NCBI RefSeq assembly: GCF_029227915.1
Contig: NC_079879.1
Location: 34,288,501-34,352,500 of the forward strand
From: Hydractinia symbiolongicarpus
Lineage: Eukaryota; Cnidaria; Hydrozoa; Anthoathecata; Hydractiniidae
Direction of reading: 5' to 3'
DNA length: 64,000 nucleotides
In this document: positions 45,001 through 57,473 of the stretch, piece after piece
How positions within the stretch are numbered: the stretch's first letter is position 1
How the letters are laid out: every line of letters starts with the position of its first letter
Translations under genes and position numbers: made by a program
Notes under the pieces: generated by a model
The model's database searches: none
What the model was told of the DNA's origin: nothing
What the model saw: only the letters and a program-made list of their open reading frames with translations

Positions 45001-47097
45001 AAAACTCGGTTTCTATGGTTACAAACGTCTCCAAGAACACTAAAAATTAGTTACAGGATAATCAAACGATTGCTTAAGTGATTGAATCGGAAGCGCGATT
45101 GGTATAACCATCTTAATAACAAACCGACAATATAATATATATTTCTTGATGAGTCAATTTGATGTAATTGCGTCATCGGCTGTTTTTATTTCATTGCGTC
45201 ATTTTCGGGAAATTGAAAGATTGAGTGTAGAGTATACGTGTTTTCTTTTTACCAAGTTTGATTATATTGTATTTACAAGCTAAAATATATATATTTCCTA
45301 TCCAAAAGTCTATCGAACCAATTTTTTGCATGTCTTAGAGCTTCTGCCACGATTTTTTAGCACAAACTCAAGTTTTTTTTTTTTAACGTTATCTTAAGTA
45401 ACGGTTCTGATTGGCTTTATAGCTTAACCAGCTGCAATGACGCCTGTTTTGCGATTACAGCCGATGTCACATTGGTTTGAATTCTAATTTATTTTTCTAC
45501 ACATGATTTTTTTCTACGTGCGATAGAAAGAAATGTTAAATTTTATGTGCATCCTAAAACAAGAGCCTTCAATTATTGTACTGCTATATAGCTACACAAA
45601 AGTAACTATTTTATCTTCTTAGTTAAGTCCCGAGAAAGTTTCAATTTTGTAAAAGAAATGGAGTTAATTTTTCTTGTTTTTTGTGCAGAAAATGCTGCGA
45701 GGTACACAGTTCATAGTTTGGGTTACATATTAATACGATGCACTATTAGCCAGGGAGGGAATCAGGTTGGCAATATGTATTTCAGCTTAGTTTCCACCAG
45801 AGCGATGACAAAGCCGATATTAGTTTTATGGAAAAAGTTAAAAAATGCCTCGAAAGCTATTGACTTGTAATGGGGTTTACCATAGTCATAAGAAACAGAA
45901 ACTATGGTTTTACTGAAGGTATGTTTATGTGACTATAATGTTCATGTTGTATGCACAGCGTCAAATCATTTGTAGTTATGGTACCAGGGTTACTTGGGTA
46001 TTCAATGCAAATGTGTTTTCCATCTATTGCATCAATGATATGCGATAAGTACCATAGTTCTTTAAGATCACTTGCAATGCTACTACAGTCAGTTGCAGAT
46101 GGTACGTGTCACAAAGAACCTGATATATCGCATGTATGTCTCAGAGAGTATTTTAGAAACCGTCTTTTTTCCAATTTTGAATAAAGATGTGAAGATTCTT
46201 GTGAGTACTCTTTAGTAGCAAGAAAACGCGAAATGAGAGGTCACGTTCGGCAGGAAAGATCGCCTTTCGATATGTTGTGTCTTGTTTCGCATTTAACGGA
46301 GAAAACAAAGGAAGCAGATGATCAAATCATTTAGGAGACATTTTGGAAAATCTGAAACATTTTCAAATTAATATTCTCGATAAAAATAAGACAGTTATAT
46401 TAAAAAAAATGTAATTTGATACCTAAGTGATTCTCTCTGTGGCTCAAACGCAGTTCTTGTACAATTACGTAATAGGTGTCTTTTTACTATCAACGATATT
46501 TTTTAAAATTCTATCGCAATAAAAAATGATGAGAGGTCATTGCCCGAAACTTTAATTTAGTGAAAATGTGTACAGAGCAAAAAGTTACCATAAATGGTCT
46601 AATTAACGTCCCGGATGTTGGTTTAATTTTAGAGATCTTCAAGGGGCGTTTATTAGCGACGGGCGTTTGGTTGATATCAGGCGTTTATTAAGTTGTGCAA
46701 TAACTTTTAAGGGTGTTTCTTATCCGAGGTCTTTCAATAGAGACTGGGCGTTTATTAGATCTCTCACGGTATGGCGTTAAAGGTATATTTACGTTGTATT
46801 TCAAGATATACAAATGACAACTTAACCGCTTACGAATATAAACAAATATGGGATCTTAATAACGTTACAATATTTTGTTGTTAACAACATCTATATTATA
46901 ATAACCAACCTTGTGTCTGTGAGCCAAAGATTATAACTGCTTTTCGCAGTGTGCTAATTTACATCGATTCTTCCACGGGCTAACAAGTAGTAAACAAATA
47001 ATGAACGTAGTTTTTTATATTCGTGCAGTTTCGAAAGTTTTTATGTTTTTAAACACTACCTTTATCCAAGCTGTCTCTTGCTTAAAGAATTTATAAT
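45001..47097. other. RPF2 3' flank and intergenic, with GGGCGTTTATTA motifs
   Basis: No gene is supported. The flank to about 45310 is the source of the duplicated segment at 49 kb. Between 46640 and 46765 the motif GGCGTTTATTA occurs at least three times in a low-complexity repeat. Confidence 0.5.
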
Positions 47098-49330
47098 ACA
47101 ACGAGTAGAAGTAAAATAAATTGGACCGTCATTTAACTTCACTCTTTGAAGAACACGCCTTGATACTGAATCGCTCTAGAAACAATCTCTAAGACAACCC
47201 AAGGCATACAAAAGAGGGGAAATAAGTAGGACATGACATATATATTTCGTCTTACAATAACACATCCCTTGGTTGTATAAATGGGCAATGGGAAGTAACA
47301 AGAGGATATGTTATTTCTGTTTGACAATGTACCATTGAGTGTATAATTTGCTTGTGTAATAAGCAATCTCTATTTGTGTCGATGATGTCAACAACGATCC
47401 TTTTTTTGCATATTTACACTTAAGGCTTTGTTTTGGTGGTGCTATAATTCCTCATTAAAAACTTATTAAATCAACATTTTCTTCAAACTGAACAATCTTA
47501 CAATTGCGGGTAGCATTGGAAATGTTTTCATAAGCATTTTGTCTAAAATAGTAAACCGTTGCATAGTAACTTGTTGCGTTTGTACCTATTTTTCTGGGGA
47601 AATTTGGATGATCGACAATACACCATTATACGCTCTCCCGCATTAGTGTTTTCATGTTTACAAAACACGATAATTTCGACCAAAATTTTCAAAACAGTAG
47701 GGCATTCGCGTATGTTTTCACTGTTAATGGTCAAATGGGGTTACATTGTGCAGTGAGAAATTGCTCTAATGGTAGCTACAAGTTAAAAAAGTTAAAGGAT
47801 AGTTTTTGTGAAGTGCATCAGACAACAAAAAAGAATGTTCGTGTAACTTATTTTCATTGATGCCGTTTCCGACGATCAAGAAAGATTCAGCTTCCAGAAA
47901 GATCTGGATCAACCTTGTGAATCGTTTAAAACCAGGCTCAAAAACTAAGTTATTTGAACCTGGAAAAAATTCAAGAATATGTTCAGCACACTTAAGATTT
48001 AAAACTAACTAAAGCTGACCCTTATCCTACTCAAAACCTTGGTTATGGTGCCACAAGGAAGTTGTTAACACCAAGATCTTCAGTATAAAAAATGCGTAAT
48101 CCTTCATGTTCTTCTAAAAATCATGAAGTCGAGGAAATGGATATTTATGTAAGCAATCACAGTATTAATCCAGTCACTAATAACTGTGAGAAAGACCTTT
48201 CCTATTGTGGTGTTGATGCTAACGCTAACATTAATTCTTTACAATTATTTCATGAACTGCATGATATAATAAAACCATATGTTTATTACCGTTTTCACAT
48301 TTGGAAAAAAAGAAAACCATATCTACCCCAATACGTAAGAATTCCAATGGAAAACAATAAAAACGCTAAACTCCAAAAAAAACGTGGACCCTGTAGAAAA
48401 GTCAGAAGACTTAGATTAGGACTACTATATAATGATTTGGCAGATAGGTTTGGTGTGTCAGTTGGTTTATGTTCAAAAATATTTGGATCATGGATCAGGG
48501 CTATGTCCCAGTGTTTAAAGTCCATAGTTTTTATGACTGACCAAGAAAGAATCACAGAAAATCTTCCTGATAAATTTAATGAGTTTCGTGATGTTGTTGG
48601 CATAATTGATTGCTCTGAGATTTTCTTAGAAACGCCAAAAGATCTGGAATTACAATCAGCCACATGGTCAGAGTACAAACACCATAACACAGTAAAATTC
48701 CTAATCTCAGTTACACCAAATTCATTTATTACTTTTATGTCGGAGCCATACACAGGAAAAATATCAGACAAAGCCATCAAGAATTATGACTGATAAAGAC
48801 TTTCAAAAGAGTGTGCTTCTAATCGAATTTATTTAACAGTGCCACCTGGTAAACGTGAAACTTCTCAGATAACGCACAAGAAATAAAGAAAACAAGTCAA
48901 GTAGCTAAGGTTTGGAAATGAAAAGATTTAGAGGAGGCAAAAAGTCAAAAGACGGCGATAATCAAAAGAGACAGAAAACAGACCAAGATGATGAATGAAA
49001 AACTCGGTTTCTATGGCTACCAACATCTCCAAGGACACTTAAAATTAATGACAGGATATTTGGGATGAATTTTAAAGTGATTGAAACGGAAGCGCGAGTT
49101 GAATTATCATCTCAATACGAACTGACGGTATAATAAGTTCCGTAGTGGGCTAATTTGATGCAATTACATCATCGGTTATTTTTAGTTCATTGCGTCATAT
49201 TTGGGAAATTAAAAGATTGAGTGTAGAGTATACGTGTTTTCTTTTTAACAAGTTTGATTATATTATATTCACAAGCTAAAATATATATATTTCCCATCCA
49301 AGCCAAGTCTTTCGAGCCAATTTTTTGTTA
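47098..49330 (+). pseudogene. partial tandem duplication of RPF2 exons 9-10
   Basis: 47105-47208 matches exon 9 (AAATTGGACCGTCATTTAAC and on to AAGACAACCCAAGGC) with substitutions and stops. 47288-47400 matches intron 9 (GGGAAGTAACAAGAGGATAT). 48917-49010 matches exon 10 and its stop (GGCGATAATCAAAAGAGACA), and the copy continues through the 3' flank to about 49330. Because intron sequence is present this is a DNA-level duplication, not a retrocopy. A THAP/DDE transposon occupies the middle. Exons 1-8 are not present. Confidence 0.85.
47735..48915 (+). pseudogene. ISL2EU-like THAP/DDE transposon gene, broken
   Basis: The N-terminus carries a THAP-like zinc finger in two frames: LHCAVRNCSNGSYKLKKLKD, then after a frameshift near 47832 FSLMPFPTIKKDSASRKIWI, and SRICSAHL. 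After a stop, a frame at 48092-48793 carries an HTH (LLYNDLADRFGVSVGLCSKI) and the start of a DDE_Tnp_4 nuclease: VGIIDCSEIFLETPKDLELQ, WSEYKHHNTVKFLISVTPNS and GKISDKAI. The central catalytic part is deleted, and the far C-terminus LTVPPGKRETSQITHK appears at 48835. The THAP plus DDE_4 pairing is known from ISL2EU-type elements. It sits inside the RPF2 duplicate. Terminal repeats were not resolved. Confidence 0.75.
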
Positions 49331-49843
49331 TAGGAGATTTGTGTTACCACGTCCAGCGTAATAAGTAGCCGAGTTTTTTTGTTTTCCAGCTCAATTCTGT
49401 TTTGTCAGCAGCATAATAAGTTTGTTATATTTGAGTAACGGTTGTAATTCGCTTTATAGTCCAACCAGTTTAGCCAGCTGTATGTCCTGCATACTGCAAC
49501 CTTTCGATGTAATCGTGTCTTACGCAGAAGTCGTTCCTAAATTTACCAAAATTATAAATTTAATCAACCGCTGTTTCGCTGAGGCCCTACTTTGTGAACA
49601 AAAATTAATCTGCAGGGCCTGGATAATTAGAGAATGGAAAGTTTCGTCATTACGGACTATATTTAAGGGATTTTAAAAGCCTGATAACACAGTCTTAATG
49701 TAACACTTATCTTTTGCCAAAACCAGAGTAATAATATCCTTTTATCCTGTTGGTGTTGTATTTTTAAAAAAATGGGGACAATCATGGACTTTTGCGATAT
49801 GAACCCTGTCATCTCTAAACATTATGAATAAAGTTAAACTTCA

Positions 49844-51036
49844 TTACCTTCTTGTGTCAGTGTAAGGACAATATACATTGCAATGATCAGCAAGTATTCT
49901 TCCTTCATAAGCACCGGTTCCGTACTCTGCTCTTGGTCCGGTCCATGCCAACGGACATAAACACTGGCCGGTTTTTTGTAAACATATTCCATCGTTTCTA
50001 CCGCACAGTAAACTGCATGTTGGTATTTCTCGTAATTTTTTGGTGCAGCCCGGATTTCTAAAATTGTAACGTTAAAATTGTAAGTTTTTTCCTACAGCCA
50101 TTCTGTACTGCTAGAAAGATTTTGTGGTTGTCAGCAAGAAATTTAGTGGTTAATAAATTTTTGTGGTTTATTAACAATGTCATTCACTGTCTCCATTGTG
50201 TTGATATTTTTTATAGGCTTTTAGCCGGAAAATTGCTTATTAATATCTGTCGGCTAGCCACTAAACATGCATAATGAAGATAAAACAATGGAAAAGTATC
50301 GAGAGCGTGTTATTGCAACCTGCTCTCGCGAGTTTAATGCACAAATTTTGCCTCATTAGCTCAGACGTAAAATTTACCTCGCTTGATTAGACGTAAAAAC
50401 TGACTTACTCTCTGCCAAATCCAATGTACGGACATTCTTGATCACAGTAATCTGCTACATAAGTATCTAATGATCGATTATACACAGCGTTTGGTCCAAT
50501 CCAACCACGAGTGCAACGACATCTTTTGTTGATACAGACGCCTGTTTTGCGATTACAACGGATGTCACATTGGTTTGCATGCTGAATCTTTTCTTCTACG
50601 CATGATCCGTTCCTAGCGTTAAAGTAAAATAAAGTACTTAATAACAATAAATAACTATTTTTTTTTATTCTGTTATTTTATTTTTTTGCCAAAACAGCAG
50701 GATTTTCACGGGAAAAGATTTACGTACTCACCTATAACTATGCGTATAATGGCACGGTTGCCGACAATTATCTGCTCGTATTCTGTTCTGTGCTGTCACT
50801 GAATTGCTGTTACTTGGAATGTAAGCAGCTTTTGGTCCCGTCCATCCATAAGCGCAGAAGCATTTGGGTTCAAGTTTTGGTTCTTTTATACACCAACCTC
50901 CTGGGTAGCAGTCTGGGCAAGGATAACAACTTAAGTTTAATTCTTTACATATTGCGTGTACCACAACCTTTTGAGCATCAACCACCACGTTAAGGTTGAG
51001 AAATAGCAAACAAACTGCGATGAGAAGGCTCTTCAT
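49844..51036 (-). CDS. secreted cysteine-rich EGF-like protein, copy A
   Basis: Three exons: 50732-51036, 50409-50612 and 49844-50057, totalling 723 nt (240 residues), with both introns in phase 2. A signal peptide covers residues 1-21 (MKSLLIAVCLLFLNLNVVVD, then A). Each exon encodes one cysteine module ending in the same signature: CFCAYGWTGPKAAY, CRCTRGWIGPNAVY and CLCPLAWTGPRAEY. Each is followed 15-20 residues later by RADNCRQPCHY, VADYCDQECPY or LADHCNVYCPY. The CxC-x3-GWxG part is EGF-like. The added Cys-x3-Cys-Pro-Tyr end is not one I recognise. The protein is probably secreted and disulphide-rich. A paralogue with identical architecture lies 8 kb away on the same strand. Receptor binding, matrix or defence roles cannot be distinguished. 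Confidence 0.8.
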
Positions 51037-54000
51037 ATCGACTGGATCTAAAATGAAAATACACGTGCGTAAGAGTGTTGTGGCAATGAACGATCTCTAT
51101 TTATTTCATCTGTTGTATCAAATGATTTTAAAATGTCGGTATTGTAGTGAATATCTTACTAACTTCCTTGTAATATTGTTTTCTATGTATGACAAACAAT
51201 TATGTAACATCGATATCTCTAAGCTGTTTGCATTGTCACGAATGAATAGATTTGAATTGATCGGGATATATTTATACCCTGTATTCCACAATTAGCAATC
51301 TAGGTAACGATCTTTTGAACAACAAAACACGGCAATTAAGCATATAAAGAACAATTATGTTCGTTAAATTTGATCAAAATTTTATTGGGTTCACAAAGGA
51401 TATATATTAATGACTGGCGACCTAACAATTAATTTAAGTTTTAATCTTTTTAGATGTGCAGTAATTCATTCTGGGCTTATCGTGTTGTCACAAAAACAAA
51501 TTCTCCGCATAGTTAAAGCCTGACAAATATGTTTTAATGTAATACAAATGTAGCTTTTATACTCTGCACTCATTGGTGCACTCGTCAAGAAACATTTTCT
51601 TTAGACACAAGCTCGAAGGAAGAAATGTAACTTTAAAAGGGGGAGAAATTATAAACAGGACTAAATATTTGGGGAGGCAATCCGCACATATATTTCGGAA
51701 AATTTAGGTACGCCTTTAGTGTAAAAAAAATTGCCAAATAAAAAGAAAACTGAAGTAGTTAATTAAGCCACGGTAATCAACACGATGGAAAATCAATATG
51801 CTAGGGTTATTTAAAAAAAACCTGTTTAATTTTGGATGTTTAAGAATGCTTGTGGAAGACATAATACTTTCTAGTTGCAGCATGAAAAGCCATGCTGGCC
51901 ACACCATACACTAAATAGGACTATGCATTCTCAGTAGTATATATATTCAACTCCTCTACTATCTGGAACAGAAAAAAGGTAAAGAAGGGGAAAAAAGACT
52001 TCCGTACTGAGAACATACTCGCATTGAAAATCTACTTTCTCACGCAATTTTGTGGAAGGTTGTAGCTATGAAGTTTGCCTAATTTAGTTTTTTAAAGGAC
52101 TAAGAAAATTTCTGGATGAAGGATCAAAGTTAGAATACTTATGATTTGCATTTGCATTTTTTCTTGTTCATACAGGCTGATACAACGCCATATCATGTGA
52201 TCAAAACCTTTGTCAATGTTTCACAGTGGAGTTAACCTTTCTAACTGTTTCGCGCGCAACAAAACCGAGAAAAAGGTCTGATTAGTTGAATGTTTATAAA
52301 CAAAAAGATTTGATTGGCTTTTAATGTACGGCATTCTGTCGTGTTCCGGAAATCAACAATACAAATAAAAAGCTAGCGACGATTAATTAGATAAGAAATG
52401 TAAAATACAGTGGCATGAAAGCGTTTAACAACAACACGTGTTAATTGCTTGAGTGATTTGTTATTAAAATACTCCATGTGGCTCGTTATTTCACCCCTTT
52501 CATGCTTAATGATGGACAGTGATGTGGTAATAAAATTTATCGTACGAAGATTGAATAAATTAATGTTTTATCGGACATATGAAAGTATTTTTTAAAAATC
52601 GAGAAACTATAAAGAAAAATCAAGTCACGTCCAAACTTTTTACTTCTTCCTAACATCTTTTATAGCGATTGGTGAAATTAAGTCCGGCGTCGCGACGGGT
52701 GACAGTACCTTTTGCCGTTTGAGAATAGCAGAATAATAATTAATAATTGTTACGTTGCCTCACTTTGAATGGTTTTCCCCTTTTCTACTTAGTGCATGTA
52801 CAATCGCCTTAAAATTTCACTGCCAGTAGCCTGACGTTTGGGTAAGCCACTAAAGTGAAAAAAATCAACAACTGTTTTGTTGCCTCGTAAATGAAAAGTT
52901 GTCTTAACAGAAACTTCTTAAAATTTATTTTTCTTCCCATCAAAAAAAATGTTTTTAAATTTCTTTAAACAGACGCGATTAGTAAAGAAATATGAAAGGT
53001 AATGTTGATTGTCCGTAATTTTTCCCGTTTACGTATTTATGACATAGAAAATGCATTACGACAAAAATAAAAGTTAATAACCGTGACAAAATGGTAAAAA
53101 CTTTTTTTGGCATGCGTAATTTCTCTAGAGTAAGAAGTACATTCAGCCTCAACTTCTTCTCTAGTGCCTATTGTTTCAAAAGGTAATGGAAACGAGCTTG
53201 ATCCAGCATTGGCGAATATTAAGATTTTCTTATGAAAATCCTTTCGAAGTTTTCCTTGCTTGCTATTTTTGCTTTATTAATCTCCGGTATCCGAATTAAC
53301 GTAAGAGGAATTAATTATATCCAACCCTGCTCATCTCTTCTACTACTGCCAGTCACACTTTCAGCGAAACTTTCTTTTCTTACTGAATTTTATTAATAAC
53401 TGAATTGCAGTGGTCTGCTGCTTCGCTAGTTTAAACGGGAGAAATTTTTGCAGGTTTTTGCAATAAAGGAAAAATATTTGAGTGATTTTCATTTCCAGTA
53501 AAAATTTATTTCCTGAGGTAGCAACATAATACACCACTTTTGTGTCACACATTTGTGACAAGATGTACTGTACTGCCATGTTATTAGAGCTTCCTTTTTC
53601 TTTGTCGTTCTATTGCATGTAGCAGGTAAAGTTGGTTTAAAATATTTTAATATTTAGTCTTTTCAGCTGCAACGCTTTTTTTGGTATGTTTTTGGTGGCA
53701 AGCAAAAACTCGATTTCTCTAAAAACCTATTTTTTTTAAATCCATTAAAATCCCCATGTAGCAGATTGAAAGATTTAGGCACGCACAAGAAATATCCCTG
53801 CTAAAACTAAATAAGATTTTACGGCAGCTAGCCTGCTTGCCATGTACACTTTTTTAAAAGTCAACACACGGCTCACATCCTTTACAAAGCAAATCAGTTT
53901 GTAAGCAACAGTCTAAATTGGGTGAGTAACAACACAACCTAGACAATCAACAATAATTATAAAAGCAGAAATGTTTTCCCATACTAAAAGTCTTCATGCA

Positions 54001-57000
54001 AACTTGATTATAACAAAAGTTTCACGTCTGCAACAAAATGAAACAAAAGAAACATACGAAGAAAGAGCATGTAAAAGAAGTTACCAGTTGCATAGGACTG
54101 TGTAAATCATTTTTTTTATAACCCGACAGCGTGGATCTGAAAATGAACCAATGATATTATACAGACGGTATATATCTACATGCAGGATACTAAGTTACAA
54201 AAAAAACTTTTAAAGAAAGTGAAATCCCGCCCGAGTGTTCCACAAACAAACCGGACCGTTTATTCTCCTTATGATTAAGCCATCATCTTAGCCTAGCACT
54301 GAGGCCAGAATTTTCTTTATATCATTGAACAAAAATATGTTGGGTGTCTTAGATTGCCTTTTGTTTCATTTTAATTGCAAAACAATTAGTGCTAAGCATG
54401 AGAAAGTGTGAACACCATGGCAGTAGAACAAATTTAGTTACACTCTCCCACTCACTATTTAATTGTTTGTTTTTATTTAAACATTGGATATGGTTGGAGC
54501 CTGAGGTTAGCATTTAAGTATATATAACAATCCTGTGTCTCCTCGTTGCTAAGGCCGCCATTATAAAACAGCCTCAGTTACTAACGAAGGAGGATGCTAT
54601 CATGATGTGACAGAAACCTACTACAGATGTTCATACTTTGCTATTCTGTCAATTTCATTGTAATCCGAAAAGTATTTGCCAAAAACACTGTAAAGAAAAC
54701 TGTGGGAAATTGTTCCTGATTTTACGGTCTGTTATTCATTAACATAATCCAGCAATATATTACTCAAAATTTAATTGTTTTATTAGGAAAATTATTTATC
54801 TCAACTCTTCAAACTTAAACGACATATGTCGAGAGTTCTTGAGGTATTATATAGTACGTCAAGATCCCTCATTAACAAATTTAAGTTAAAATTCAACTGA
54901 CTATCTGAGTACATTTCACCTGTATTTAAGGTATACTATTCTTAATCATTGTAAAAGAAGAATAAAATCCTGCTACTTACGCTCTCAGTACTTGATCGGA
55001 ATACCTTTTAATCCACTCAAACGTTACGTGTACATAAATAATCTTATTAACCACTTCACAGAGGACATCCCTAAGGGATGTTGTTTTTTTGTGTCTAAGG
55101 AAGATGTATAACGCATTGAGTTTGCTGTGGGGGCGCGCAAATAAAAGCAATATTTCGACACCATTTTCAAGTTATTCAATTATCTGTTTATGAAGATAAA
55201 ACAGAAAAATAGGCTTTTGTGTCTTAGATCATAGTATCAACTCACTTGATTCCCCTTTACCATACATATCTTGCTCCATTTTCAAGCTCTTCATACCGTC
55301 ACGATTTCCACCAGGAAGGCATACGGTCAAGTTATTTTCCGAATTAGAAACAGATTACCACCGGATTAATTAATTAATCTATTCTCTGCGTTATAACTGT
55401 TTTGTTACGCAATGAAAGGAAACGGAAATATCCTTCGCAAACGTTTCCTAACAAGAGCACGAATATGAATTGATCCACTTTGTCTTTGATTTTAAAAAAT
55501 TTTAATATCTCTACATTACTAACGATAAATTGCAACAGTGAGAATATGTTAAGCAGTAATTTTAATAATTCTATTGCATTTCGTATTTTCTTTGAAAAAT
55601 ATTTACCATTTTCTGTATACTAACGGAGGTAGTCAAATAAACTTTCAAAAGTAACAATTTCGTTTTTAGGTCGACAACGAATTTTACCATGGATATGCTC
55701 TAACATAATTGTTTGAAAAAACCACGCCTACCATGTTTGTGGTACTGCGTTTTAAAATCAATCAGTCGGATCGCAACCTTGTACTGAGGCTTTATGAGAC
55801 AAAGTTGCAATCATCACAGTACAGTCTTATCTGAAGGATCCTGGGCCCGAGTTTGGTGATTAAGGTATAGGACAATAACAGAACAGTGTGCCAAAGTCAT
55901 TATTCGTGGTATACGTCACTCTATCCACACTTTAGAATGTTTGGTTGTTTAGTCACGTGTAAAGATTTCTAGGTAAACCTCATATTTCATAATGCGCATT
56001 TTAACGACAAGCTTACTAAACTCGTGGTGTATTAATGAGAACAAACTGCATATCATATCTACACAAACGTGTTAAGAAAAAAAGATGTGTTTTTGCAAAG
56101 GATTTCAGCGTTATATCAACTGTAGATTTTTGCCATTGTTTTTACAAGGGTAAGAGACAAAAAAACCCAGCAAAACCTGCAAGTTCTTCCCAAAATCCTC
56201 AGGATTTTGGGAAGATTAAGTACCATGAGAAACTATAACATAAACATCCAGAACATATTTGCATTAATAGGCTTTTACTGTTTCGCAAGGCAATAAAATT
56301 AGTTACTGCTGTCTTGGATATAATTTTTCCAGCCTAGATTGACCATTTTTTTCTTACCAGGTCTGACATTATTACCAATACTATTATTACAGTATTACGA
56401 ATAAAATCCCAGAGTTAAATTCATTCCTATTTTTGAAATATTATAGTCAGGGAGTTTAACGTTAACTACAGCAGTTTCAAAAGTATGTCACACTTTTTTG
56501 ATAATAGCGCTTGCCACATATTGTAGTTTTATTTAGATATCTACTATTTATTTCTGATTTTTGTTTTAATAAATTAATTTTTTATCGTTTAAAAATTGGC
56601 CAGAAATTATACGATTTGAGTTAATGCAATTAAACATTTACAGTGCGCTCTGATCAAACTTGAAAAATGTGGAATAAATTCTTAAGTGTGGAATCATACG
56701 GATAAAATTAAGGTATGACTTCGAAAAAGCTTTCCACGAGGAGGACATATTATATTGAGATACTGACAACATTAGACGGTCACTGTGGCTTTGTTTATTG
56801 GTGATTATAAGGAAAAATCAATGTTGTTTGGTTTTAACGAGATATATATTTCATAATTCATTTACAATACTCGTGTCTTAATTTTTTTGGTGCTGAAGCA
56901 ACAGTGAATTTTTTTTGCTGCAGAAATGGTCTCTAGATGCTGTGCATTTATTCTTGTGTGCCACCAACAACATGATCGGCCAACTGCAAACGTTCGACGT

Positions 57001-57473
57001 AATCAGGTTTTATGCACCATTCATTTCTATTAAAAAACATGTGTGTTTTAGATAAAATGTTTAAGGCTCGTTTCCACGAAAAAAAAAAGGGTTTTTTTAA
57101 GTGATCAATCACAAGCGATTCTGTTGATGTTTGGTCTGTATGTGGGTGATTATGTGGTAGATCTTAACTTGAATCTCTCTTTTAATTTTGAATAACGTAT
57201 ACAGTATTGAAACAGCAGGAGGTAAGAAAAATACAAAATTGTGTTTACTTATTTAGGTACAACAATCACAATCTGTTAAATTTGGAATAAACTCAATTTG
57301 ATCTCCAAATGCAAAAATTTATTTTAAGCTTAGACATAAAGAAAATATATGTCTATATTTATTTTGCAAATCCAAGTTCAAGCTTGCAGCTATACAGCGA
57401 CCACGGTAGGAAACTCCTGTGTAGAGTAAATGCTATAGTTTAAACTAATGTACTTGTTTTGACTAAGGAGATC
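51037..57473. other. long gap between the two EGF-like paralogues, no gene seen
   Basis: About 6.4 kb of AT-rich DNA. Open frames are short and lack splice context. One perfect 29-bp palindrome is at 56185. Some of this may be promoter and 5' sequence of the copy A gene, whose 5' UTR was not resolved. Confidence 0.5.
56185..56213. repeat. 29-bp perfect palindrome
   Basis: CTTCCCAAAATCCT, a single C, then AGGATTTTGGGAAG. It would form a 14-bp stem with a one-base centre. Confidence 0.85.

Noticed and set aside
45658-46184. Two plus-strand ORFs after RPF2
   Set aside because: No domains, no splice signals, and weak protein-like composition.
48295-48780. Minus-strand 161-codon ORF
   Set aside because: Antisense of the THAP/DDE transposase.
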